Shown here piece after piece: positions 15,906 to 23,383 of a stretch of DNA of 48,327 bases (within the stretch, counting starts at the first letter, position 1; each line of letters starts with the position of its first letter). Made by a program: the position numbers and the translations under genes. Origin of the DNA: a virus; the IMG/VR virus record IMGVR_UViG_3300046736_000183, positions 1-48,327 of that record; one strand, written 5' to 3'. The notes under the pieces were generated by a model that made no database searches, was not told the origin of the DNA, and worked only from the letters and a program-made list of their open reading frames with translations.

Positions 15906-16935
15906 CCTCCCCCTCCTGTTCTCGCGTCTCTCGGATCGCCGGTCTAACCGTCTCTCGCGGCCCCGGGTAGTACTTGTTGGGTAAGAGTCCATTGGCGGGA
16001 TATTGGCTAAGGGTTAGGATCGTGTCCGGGTCAAAGAGAGTTGGGCGAAGATCACACTGATCGGTGCAGAGAGCACGGACTCTTTCCATCGTCAGGTAAG
16101 GATGGCTGACCGCTGGCAGGTAGCGGTGTCGTAAGGCTTCGTGCTTCAGTTCGACCAGCCGTGCTCGCAGCTTGTCATGGTCATGGATTCTCCCTGCGAG
16201 GTGCGGATCGAAAGAGCCTTCTGCCGCATAGGAAAAATGGAGCCCTGGCGTAACGGGATGCCGCGGCGGACAAACGATGAGCGGCAGGTATTCAGCGTAC
16301 ACGTCGAGATCCCAAAATCTGTTCCATTCGAGTCGTCCATTAACCTGTGAATGAACTTCACCTTGGCCAGCCAGCCAAAGGGACGGAGTGTAAACTCCCC
16401 ATTTCCGCGCCTGATGTGCTTCCTCCATCCAGTGATCCAGATGCCAAGTTTGGTCAGGCTTGAGGAATCCCGTGACATCCGTTATGTGCGTGAGGACCGA
16501 AGGAATGGCTGAACGGCTTAGAGCATAGGCGTGCGTGCGGTTCACGCGCGATGGCCGAAGAACAAGGGGATTGATCGATTCGTGCTTTCCACGGAATTGC
16601 CCGCCGAGATAAATCTGTCCCCAGTCCGCTGGAACATGCTTCATCAGGAGATCGAGCTTGGACGGAAAATCAGGCCCAAAAATGACGTCATCTTCAAGGA
16701 AAAGGGCTGTCTCCACGCCAGATTGCCATGCAGAATTAATTGCAAAGAGATGGCTAGTGTAACAACCCCACGCTCCTCCGCCAGCCTTCCACCACGGTGG
16801 CACACCAATTACGTCTCCGCGAAAAGCCGAAACGACCAATACTCGGTCACCAAGTCCCGCTTCACGGATACGCCTTAGAGCCGCATTCTTGCGTTCCGGA
16901 AGCGCAATTAAAAATACCTGATCAAAGTGCTTCAT
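15736..16935 (-). CDS. GT25-like glycosyltransferase
   Basis: A 399-codon frame. Residues 1-300 have the GT25 pattern: a start like 'VFLIALPERKNAAL', GAWGCYTSHLF (residues 55-64) and an E-D-D metal-binding triad at 81-83 (FLEDDVIFG). Enzymes of this type transfer sugars to LPS or surface glycans; here the target is unknown. Base composition is less GC-rich than in nearby late genes, suggesting transfer. The last 57 codons overlap the next gene and look low-complexity (Gly/Ala/Pro), so the real fold probably ends near NKYYPGP. It follows an HNH gene, overlapping its end by 14 bases. Confidence 0.68.
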   Translation of the reverse strand: MKHFDQVFLIALPERKNAALRRIREAGLGDRVLVVSAFRGDVIGVPPWWKAGGGAWGCYTSHLFAINSAWQSGVETALFLEDDVIFGPDFPSKLDLLMKHVPADWGQIYLGGQFRGKHESINPLVLRPSRVNRTHAYALSRSAIPSVLTHITDVTGFLKPDQTWHLDHWMEEAHQARKWGVYTPSLWLAGQGEVHSQVNGRLEWNRFWDLDVYAEYLPLIVCPPRHPVTPGLHFSYAAEGSFDPHLAGRIHDHDKLRARLVELKHEALRHRYLPAVSHPYLTMERVRALCTDQCDLRPTLFDPDTILTLSQYPANGLLPNKYYPGPRETVRPAIRETREQEGEDGNRGSVGSDAAVRPPEAAAGAVAASGPGPAISLGTGARGATGGDPCRSPGQSTAA

Positions 16936-17470
16936 GTTTCGCCCGTTTTTCCGCGCATTTACGCTTGTAAGCCTCTCCGCCTAATATTGAAGCCATGGGT
17001 TGGTTGAGCTTTCCAATTTCACCCCAACGTTCAAGTCGCCCATCAACGGTCAGATGGCAACGACGGCAAAGAATGGCTATATTCTCCGGTACGTTGTTCT
17101 TCGTGTTCCCGTCAACATGATGCCGTTCCGATTTTTCTGCACCGCAACGGGTGCATGGGCCAATGTTTCGATACAGCTTCAAGGCCCGCTTGCGAGCCCC
17201 ATGGACAGTAACGGCATCTCCTTTCCAGTTGGGATGATCTGCCCCCGTTAAGGCACAATACTGCAACGGAACATCCACTCCCTTTTTGCGCAGGTGGTAA
17301 CGCTGGTATGTCGTCAGGGTGGAATAATCCGTATGTGACAGCAGGGGGACACGTTGAAGCGGCACAGGAACTCCTTTTTCACGCAGACGACTGCGCTCTT
17401 TCCCCGTCAGAACTGACCAGTCCAGAGGCAGCATGATATTGCTGTAGAGAAGTTTGAGATATTTATTCAT
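16922..17470 (-). CDS. HNH homing endonuclease-like protein
   Basis: A 182-residue protein. The N-terminal half carries two similar helical units (KERSRLREKGVPVPLQ and YQRYHLRKKGVDVPLQ), likely DNA-binding repeats. The C-terminal half is an HNH nuclease: CTRCGAEKSERHHVDG followed by IAILCRRCHLTVDG, with two CxxC zinc knuckles and the catalytic His pair. It lies in the middle of a structural block, with ATGA coupling to the previous gene, as free-standing homing endonucleases often do. Composition is less GC-rich than its structural neighbours. Confidence 0.78.
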   Translation of the reverse strand: MNKYLKLLYSNIMLPLDWSVLTGKERSRLREKGVPVPLQRVPLLSHTDYSTLTTYQRYHLRKKGVDVPLQYCALTGADHPNWKGDAVTVHGARKRALKLYRNIGPCTRCGAEKSERHHVDGNTKNNVPENIAILCRRCHLTVDGRLERWGEIGKLNQPMASILGGEAYKRKCAEKRAKHEAL

Positions 17471-18879
17471 GTGGAAGAAGAGTCTGACCCAGACCCAGTG
17501 GCTGGCACAACCTCAATCTCGCGGATGAGTGATGCCGCTCCGAAGAACCCATCGAAAGCGTGATGGAGCATCCACTGCATAACGTAACCTCCGGGAGCGG
17601 ATGGTGCCGTGATGACGAAAGTGAAAGTGACTTCAGCGCCAGAGAGGACCAGTCCGGGAAGCGGTACCTCGTTGGTTCCCCAGTAGGTATTGTCAGCGGG
17701 GTACTGCGAATGAAGGAAAATCGGATCAGGAACCCAATTTTCAACCCCTACATTTCTGAACGTGAGCGTCACATCAGCGGTTGAACCTGCTTCTATTTCC
17801 GGGGGCACGCCCAGTTGCGAGACGAAGGTAGCATTGAATCCCGCACTGGGACCGCCCCCACCGCTTCCCCCGCTTCCACTGGAACTGCCGGACGAGGATG
17901 GAGTGCTGCCTGACGACGACGAACTGGAACTACTGGAAGACGATCCATCTGGTTCCGGCGGTGGTCCTGGCACAACTGTGACCGGATGGTCAGGCGTCGA
18001 CGCACCAAAGTAGCCGGTTGGGCCGTACATTTGGAATTGCAGATCGTATACCCCGGGGACGCTTGGTGCATTAAGCTCGACATCGAACGTGCGCTCCACC
18101 CCTGGCATGGTCTCAGCCGGCACTGGGATTTCGAACATTCCCCAGTGGTGCCCAGTCGGCAGAAGCTTATGAAAACCAGGATACCAAGTAGTTTCTCCGG
18201 TATTCCGAAACGTGGCCTGCATCCAATAAGTCTGCTCAGTCTCCAACTCATCAGGGCGGATAAACCAGTGAACAAAAGCCGCCTGATTGCCGCCGCTGCC
18301 ACTGGACGAGGAGGAGCTGGAACCCGAACTGCTCGACGAACTGCTGGAACTGCCGCTGGATTCGCTTGGCGGCGGATCGATCGGCGGGTCAGGCGTGGTG
18401 GCGTTCCTCGCCAAGTTCATCGGAAGGTCCGATTTGATGTACTGGCTCACCCGTCCATCGCTCTCCAGCCTGAAGATCTTCAGCGCCCGTTTGGTGTCGT
18501 CAGTGAGAGTGATGTCATTGCGATGCAGAATCTCAGCGCTCGTCGGCTGGAACATCTCAATCTGGTCTGACCCGTCCGATCCGGTCACCCGCCACGTGCC
18601 CGTTGCTTCGATATAGTAATCACCCACGGGGGGGTCCTCGATGTGTGTCAGTTCGCCCGTGTGGACCTGATCCTGGAGCGGGGCGGCATCCAATGACGGC
18701 AGGATAGCCTCATAGCCGGACAGGAACCCCGAAGGGATGACGTAGCCAGATTCCACGGCCAAGTAACCTGGAGAGCCGTCTTCGCGTCCGTGGTAGTGCG
18801 CCTTGAACGGATGGCTCTGGACCGCCGAGTCCTCGATCCGCGGAGTCGGACTACCTGAAGGGACATTAGGATCCGCCAC
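17467..18879 (-). CDS. Virion protein with two NBR1-like Ig domains linked by Ser-rich hinges
   Basis: A 470-residue protein. Residues 1-160 form a distinct N-terminal domain (attachment to the particle). Two similar domains follow, about 200-305 and 347-459. Each has the four-Trp style pattern of NBR1-like Ig domains (W-x-x-x-FRNTGETTWYPG; GHHWGMFEIPVPAETMPG; LNAPSVPGVYDLQFQM; second copy FRNVGVENWVPDP, YWGTNEVPLPG, APSAPGGYVMQW). Long Ser/Gly runs (about 171-197 and 312-345) separate them. Such domains bind partners in eukaryotic NBR1 and occur in some bacterial secreted proteins; here a fibre or decoration role is likely. The start is GTG with an upstream GGAG. Confidence 0.7.
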   Translation of the reverse strand: MADPNVPSGSPTPRIEDSAVQSHPFKAHYHGREDGSPGYLAVESGYVIPSGFLSGYEAILPSLDAAPLQDQVHTGELTHIEDPPVGDYYIEATGTWRVTGSDGSDQIEMFQPTSAEILHRNDITLTDDTKRALKIFRLESDGRVSQYIKSDLPMNLARNATTPDPPIDPPPSESSGSSSSSSSSSGSSSSSSSGSGGNQAAFVHWFIRPDELETEQTYWMQATFRNTGETTWYPGFHKLLPTGHHWGMFEIPVPAETMPGVERTFDVELNAPSVPGVYDLQFQMYGPTGYFGASTPDHPVTVVPGPPPEPDGSSSSSSSSSSSGSTPSSSGSSSGSGGSGGGGPSAGFNATFVSQLGVPPEIEAGSTADVTLTFRNVGVENWVPDPIFLHSQYPADNTYWGTNEVPLPGLVLSGAEVTFTFVITAPSAPGGYVMQWMLHHAFDGFFGAASLIREIEVVPATGSGSDSSST

Positions 18880-18884
18880 GGGGA

Positions 18885-20087
18885 TTACTCCATGACCACC
18901 AGCGTTCGGACCATTCGAAACACCCGATTCTCGATCTGGGTGATGTCGACATCGATCAGCGTCTCGATCCCGATCTGGCCGAGGTACTGGTCAGTGGTGA
19001 TCCTCGGTGAGGCTGGGAAGACGACCTGCTCGAAGTACGCACCGAAGAAGGTGTCATGTGCGAGGGTGGACGTATAGATGAGGGTCTCGTTGGCGATCAC
19101 GCGCTCGATGTTGACCGCGAAGAGAGCGCCGCTATGCCGCCAGTCGACGTAGCGCCACTCAAAGACCACTGGCCTGGTGGGCGCAGCCGCATGGTAGGAC
19201 ACGATCTTCTTGGCCCAGACGTTCGCGGTGAACTCCCTGCGGGTCCGGATGCGGATGTCGAAGATGGTGCGCCTCTGCTGCTTGTTCAGTGTGCGAATCA
19301 GATCAAGTGCTGGATCAAATGGTTTAATGTAAGACGGAAAAGTAAAGTTGATGCGGCTCCAGTAAGTGTAGGAGGCAAAGGCGCCCGCGCCCGTGATCGG
19401 AGTCACGCCATCGACCTGTGTCAACTCGCGCAGTTCCTTAATCCAGATCCCCTCGGCCACTTCCTTGTAGGAGACGCTCACCCCCGGCAGCTGAGGAGCC
19501 GCCAATGGCGCTGGCACGAACTCGACCACCTCCCTCGTCACCCGGACCCGGTTGCCCGTCGTCGGATCAGTGTCGTAGGACGTCCGCACCAGGAAGTCCC
19601 CGTCCTTGGCCCGGTAGGTCTTGCGGACGTTGTGGTAGCCAAATTGCCCTGGACTGATCTCGACCCGGTAGACCCCGTCCTCGCCGAGGATATCGGCATC
19701 GATCACCCCGCCCTTCACCTCCATCCGGGAAGTGATGATCGTGTGGTCAACGAACTCGCGGAGTTCTTCGGCGTTGAGAAGTTCCTCGGCAACGATCGGG
19801 AACGAGGTGGTGGCCGGATCACCAGATCCGGGATCCAACTGCCGCGGGTACCTCAGTTCCTTCCTGCGGCTCTTGTTGCTGTTCCTCTCGTTGACGATCT
19901 CGGCCCCGATGACGTCGTAGGTCACTGGATCCATGTCCTCCTGGACATACTGGAACGCAATGTCGTGGGGGACCTCGAACTCGACTTCGGTCACGAAGTC
20001 CCCGACCTCCGGGATGTACCGCTGAGACCTAAGCTCCTTTCCGAAGTGAGCCCGTGTCGGGTCGTACTGCCGGGGCTCGACGGGCAT
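18885..20087 (-). CDS. Structural protein of the neck or tail region
   Basis: A 400-residue beta-rich protein (YIPEVGDFVTEVEFEVPHDI, TKNVWAKKIVSYHAA-like strands) without transmembrane or enzymatic motifs. It lies between the adaptor and the NBR1-like protein, where podoviruses place tail-tube or neck proteins, so a tail or neck role is inferred from position. The ATG at 20087 sits just past the previous stop; an N-terminal extension of 27 residues is open but overlaps the adaptor in another frame and looks spurious. Confidence 0.6.
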   Translation of the reverse strand: MPVEPRQYDPTRAHFGKELRSQRYIPEVGDFVTEVEFEVPHDIAFQYVQEDMDPVTYDVIGAEIVNERNSNKSRRKELRYPRQLDPGSGDPATTSFPIVAEELLNAEELREFVDHTIITSRMEVKGGVIDADILGEDGVYRVEISPGQFGYHNVRKTYRAKDGDFLVRTSYDTDPTTGNRVRVTREVVEFVPAPLAAPQLPGVSVSYKEVAEGIWIKELRELTQVDGVTPITGAGAFASYTYWSRINFTFPSYIKPFDPALDLIRTLNKQQRRTIFDIRIRTRREFTANVWAKKIVSYHAAAPTRPVVFEWRYVDWRHSGALFAVNIERVIANETLIYTSTLAHDTFFGAYFEQVVFPASPRITTDQYLGQIGIETLIDVDITQIENRVFRMVRTLVVME

Positions 20088-20091
20088 ATGG

Positions 20092-20853
20092 CTAGGTGAG
20101 CAGTGTGTACTCGCGCCCGGACTCGTGCAGGAAGGCATCCCACTTGAGCACCGACTCCCACGCCTCATCGCGCCGTGCCTCGGGCGGTGGCAGCGTCCCC
20201 TCCTGCCGCTGGACGAAGATCTCCAGTCGGTGGTTGACCTCGACGATGGCCTTCCACATCAGGAAGTCGGAGGCGTGCTCGGTGAAGAAATCACTGTCCG
20301 TGTCGGCTGTGTACGGTCGCATCCAGCGGTAGCCGTCCAGCCACAGCGTGATGTCAGCCGTGCCCGCGGGCTCGACCCAGAGCGAGTTGCCGAAGGTCAG
20401 GATCTCCACGCTCGCTGCGCTCGCGTAATCAGGGGCCTCGCACGCGAGCCGGGGCAGCGGTCGGCTACCGTACCCGCCATATGGTCCGTAGGACCCCGCC
20501 AGCAGGTTCGTACGGCGCAGCGAGCCCACGTAGGTCGCCCGTGGCCGTCTGCGGATCGGGAACATCTCTCCCGACCCCGGCGTCGGTTCGTAGTAGCTGG
20601 CCACGATGCTCTTCATCTTGACCACCTCTCCATCGACCAAGACGGCATCGAGCGATGCCCCTGTGCCGGGCGCGGCCACCACCGTTCCGTGGACGAGCGA
20701 CAGGGCGAAGTCGTTTTCCCGTTCTGCCCAGACACGCGCATTGTTGAGCGCTTGAAGGACGATGCGGTTGACGATAACCAGGTCAGCAGGGTCATGGCTG
20801 GCCCCAATGTGCAATAGGTCCTTACATTGCTGACTGAGTTCGCCCACGGTCAC
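20092..20853 (-). CDS. Head-tail adaptor/connector-like protein
   Basis: A 253-residue, mainly helical protein at its N terminus (VGELSQQCKDLLHIGA, VIVNRIVLQALNNARVWAE), a pattern typical of phage adaptor proteins sitting under the portal, followed by a mixed alpha/beta part ending in helices (ASDFLMWKAIVEVNHRLE). It lies two genes downstream of the major capsid gene, an expected place for the adaptor. A GAGG precedes the GTG start. The assignment is by layout and pattern only. Confidence 0.6.
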   Translation of the reverse strand: MTVGELSQQCKDLLHIGASHDPADLVIVNRIVLQALNNARVWAERENDFALSLVHGTVVAAPGTGASLDAVLVDGEVVKMKSIVASYYEPTPGSGEMFPIRRRPRATYVGSLRRTNLLAGSYGPYGGYGSRPLPRLACEAPDYASAASVEILTFGNSLWVEPAGTADITLWLDGYRWMRPYTADTDSDFFTEHASDFLMWKAIVEVNHRLEIFVQRQEGTLPPPEARRDEAWESVLKWDAFLHESGREYTLLT

Positions 20854-20874
20854 GGTGGCAGCCTCGAGAAGTGG

Positions 20875-21069
20875 TTAGCTACCGGTTCCCTGGCCGATGA
20901 CGCCGAGCTTGCCCTTGGCGGGTGCCTCGACCGTGTACTCCTTCTGCGGGTTGTCGCCGGAGTTGTGGGCGGCAGCCGGCTGGGCCGTGGTGTTGTACAG
21001 GCGGCTGGAGTTGACGTCGACCGCACCGGTCGACAGGTCCTCGTTGATGATATTATTGTATCCTTTCAT
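20875..21069 (-). CDS. Small protein after the capsid gene
   Basis: A 64-residue, polar protein with many Asn and Gly (EDLSTGAVDVNSSRLYN, EAPAKGKLGVIGQG). It lies between the capsid and the adaptor, so a decoration or small head protein is possible. No Shine-Dalgarno is visible; the ATG follows AAACGTTAACAACCACTACC, an A/C-rich leader. The family is not recognised. Confidence 0.55.
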   Translation of the reverse strand: MKGYNNIINEDLSTGAVDVNSSRLYNTTAQPAAAHNSGDNPQKEYTVEAPAKGKLGVIGQGTGS

Positions 21070-21111
21070 AGCGGTAGTGGTTGTTAACGTTTGGTGGCTG
21101 ATGGTTGAATA

Positions 21112-22518
21112 CTACCCAGAAATGGTCTGGACGTTCTTGAAGTAGAGATGGCTCTCGGGGAACCGGCACTCAAGCCCGCATTCCGTAAGCCACTCGTCGC
21201 GGCGGCGGTCCTCGCCCGGGTTCTGGCGGTTCTTGAGCAGGATGGTGTCCGAGTCCGTCAGGTAGCGGTACTTGAGGTTCCCGACATCGAGCACAAGGGC
21301 ATTGTACATCATGTCTGAGCGCTGACTGAACAGCGGGTGGCTCTTCATCCAGATCATCCCGTGGACGGTCTGAAGGCCGGTGAGGTTCATCCCGTAGGTT
21401 TCGTCGTCTTTCTTCCCGAGGCTCCGGGTCGTCTGGATCAGTCGCTCGTAGGTAACGTTGATGGCTCCGATGAAGCCGGCACCTCCCAGCACGAGCTTCT
21501 CATTGGTCTTGTTGTTGGAGACTGAGAAGACCCGTTGCAGGTACCCCTCGAGTTCCGTCCGGGTGATCGTATTCGAGGTTCCCGAAGCATCAATGATGCG
21601 CTTGTTCGAGTCGGAGTTGAGCGTGGCCACCGTGCCGCCGGGCCGGTAGTCGAATGCCCCGGTGTTGGTGATGTTGCCCAGTTCCCACTGTTGGAGGAAC
21701 CACTCGACCCCGCCGGTAGTGCGCGTGTGGACCGACTCGCCATCGGCATTGGCAGCCAGATACGACGTCCGGGTGCCGAAGAGGAAGGCATTCTCGATCT
21801 GAACCATGTGGTCGAGCCCCTTGTCCTTGGCGACGTGCTTGTAGGCACCGGTCTTGTCCCACTGGAGCGGTTCCTTCAGGGCCGTCCGCGTAAACGAGAA
21901 CGGGGTCCGGAAGATCTGGGTGTAGTTGACCGGATTGGTCGGATAGCGGGAGAGATTGGTGTATGCGACACCCCCTTCTTCATGGGCACTCCCGGTGACC
22001 CGAACGGACTTCCCGACGTTATCAGCGGGCGTGGCGTTGTTGACGATGGTGGAGGCGGCGGTGACGAGGATCCGCCCCGTGAACCGGTCCATGTTGGTGT
22101 AGTCGACAGCGGTGATCAGCACCTTCAGGTCCGCGGTGCCCGCGGTCATCTTCATGTTGAAATAGGTGACCACGTCGCCGGGACGCAGGTAACGGGCTCC
22201 GTCCGCCACCGTCCGGGTCTGGATGAAGGCATTGGCGGTCCAGGTCACAGCAGCACCCGCGGTGGTCACAGAGGCCAAGTCTGTGGCACTGGAGGCAGTG
22301 TAGAACTGGAGTGTCGCGTTGAGCGTCGTGCCCCTTTCGAGGAACCGCTGTTCCCACCAGCCAAATGTGGGGGCGTCGGTGACCTCGTCCTCCATGATGG
22401 AGAGGAGACCGACGAGCGGTGCGGCGCCATTCGGGTAGGTGTAGAATACCCGGCGGCGGTTGGTGAGCGCCATGAAGGCACTCAGGTTGTTGGTGTTGGT
22501 TAGTCCCAGGATGGCCAT
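21112..22518 (-). CDS. Major capsid protein, SU10/DUF5309-like HK97 fold
   Basis: A 468-residue protein. The C-terminal part has the typical sequence signature of DUF5309/SU10-type capsid proteins: TYGMNLTGLQTVHGMIWMKSHP, then LDVGNLKYRYLTDSDTILLKNRQ and RDEWLTECGLECRFPESH. The gene follows portal and scaffold genes, in the usual order. The leader before the ATG is A/C-rich (CTAAACCAACCAACC) with no Shine-Dalgarno, although the protein should be the most abundant one made. Confidence 0.82.
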   Translation of the reverse strand: MAILGLTNTNNLSAFMALTNRRRVFYTYPNGAAPLVGLLSIMEDEVTDAPTFGWWEQRFLERGTTLNATLQFYTASSATDLASVTTAGAAVTWTANAFIQTRTVADGARYLRPGDVVTYFNMKMTAGTADLKVLITAVDYTNMDRFTGRILVTAASTIVNNATPADNVGKSVRVTGSAHEEGGVAYTNLSRYPTNPVNYTQIFRTPFSFTRTALKEPLQWDKTGAYKHVAKDKGLDHMVQIENAFLFGTRTSYLAANADGESVHTRTTGGVEWFLQQWELGNITNTGAFDYRPGGTVATLNSDSNKRIIDASGTSNTITRTELEGYLQRVFSVSNNKTNEKLVLGGAGFIGAINVTYERLIQTTRSLGKKDDETYGMNLTGLQTVHGMIWMKSHPLFSQRSDMMYNALVLDVGNLKYRYLTDSDTILLKNRQNPGEDRRRDEWLTECGLECRFPESHLYFKNVQTISG

Positions 22519-22551
22519 TGCAGTAGGTGAGCGTGAGCTCGGTTGGTTGGT

Positions 22552-23193
22552 TTAGTTTTCGTCCCAGAGGCCGGGTTCGGCCCTGCCAGCGGGCACCGAG
22601 GACTGGCGGCTGCCACCGGCAGTGCCCCCCTGGTAACCGCCAGCGTCAGTGGACGCAGGTGTGTGGGTTGGATGCGGCGCGCTAGCGCCGGCCGATTGGC
22701 TTCCACCCCCGGCCGGGGCGCCCGACTTGTCGTCTGGGACTAAGACGAAGTCGGGTTTGAGAGGTTTGACGCGGGAGGTTGCCTCGTTGGCGATCATCTC
22801 GAAGAGTTTGTCGTCGTCGGTCGGGAGGTCTTCTCGGGACGAAAGGGCAGCGACCGAGTCTTCAACCAGTTTCCGGTAGTCTTTCAACGTCCCGTACTTG
22901 CCGAAGAACTTGTCGAACATCCGGTCACGGTACATCTCCCGGGCGATCCGGTCCGTATCCTCGAAACTCTTCTGGTGCTCACCGAAGCGGTGCTCGAGGA
23001 CGGCGTTGGAGGCGGTGATGGCGTGTCGGGCAGCGCCATCGAGCATCTGCTGCAGGATCTGCTTCCGGTGACCGAGAGGGGTATCCGGGTTGAAGAGCGA
23101 AGAGGCCAGTTCGTCGTTCACCACGAACTTGTTCAGCCTGCGGGCGATCTCTTCCTCGGTCAGTTGGATATTGCTATTGGGAATCTGGGACAT
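22552..23193 (-). CDS. Scaffold-like protein
   Basis: A 213-residue protein: helical N-terminal two-thirds (LTEEEIARRLNKFVV, DTDRIAREMYRDRMFDKFF) and a Gly/Ser/Ala-rich C-terminal tail ending in LWDEN. The position immediately upstream of the capsid gene and the charged helical character match phage scaffolding proteins, which guide capsid assembly and leave. The ATG at 23193 (MSQIPNSN) is chosen; it overlaps the previous gene's end by 20 bases. Confidence 0.65.
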   Translation of the reverse strand: MSQIPNSNIQLTEEEIARRLNKFVVNDELASSLFNPDTPLGHRKQILQQMLDGAARHAITASNAVLEHRFGEHQKSFEDTDRIAREMYRDRMFDKFFGKYGTLKDYRKLVEDSVAALSSREDLPTDDDKLFEMIANEATSRVKPLKPDFVLVPDDKSGAPAGGGSQSAGASAPHPTHTPASTDAGGYQGGTAGGSRQSSVPAGRAEPGLWDEN

Positions 23194-23383
23194 GGCTTTT
23201 TTCAAGTTGGGCAATTTCTGCATCGATCTCAATCAGTCGGCCATCGAGCCAGGCTTCCGCTGTCGAGAGCCCGTTGCGCTGGCCTATCAGTTGTTCTCTT
23301 GATAGTAAAGTTTTAAAATCTATTTCAGTTTCAAAGATAAGCTGTTCGACGTATTCACGCTGCCGGCGGAAGTCCGACAACAT
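23174..23383 (-). CDS. Small coiled-coil protein between portal and scaffold
   Basis: A 69-residue helical protein (RQREYVEQLIFETEIDFKTLL, GLSTAEAWLDGRLIEIDAEIAQLEK). It is in another frame than the portal, whose last 29 bases it overlaps, and a Shine-Dalgarno-like GGTGGTGCTGGAA precedes the chosen ATG. The helical charged pattern suggests a chaperone or scaffold partner, but nothing proves it. Confidence 0.5.
   Translation of the reverse strand: MLSDFRRQREYVEQLIFETEIDFKTLLSREQLIGQRNGLSTAEAWLDGRLIEIDAEIAQLEKSHVPDSQ

Noticed and set aside
19056-20099. Plus-strand open frame of 347 codons
   Set aside because: Shadow of the minus-strand structural gene and the adaptor end; no start signal.
21535-22503. 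Plus-strand open frame of 322 codons
   Set aside because: Antisense to the major capsid gene, which has clear family signatures.
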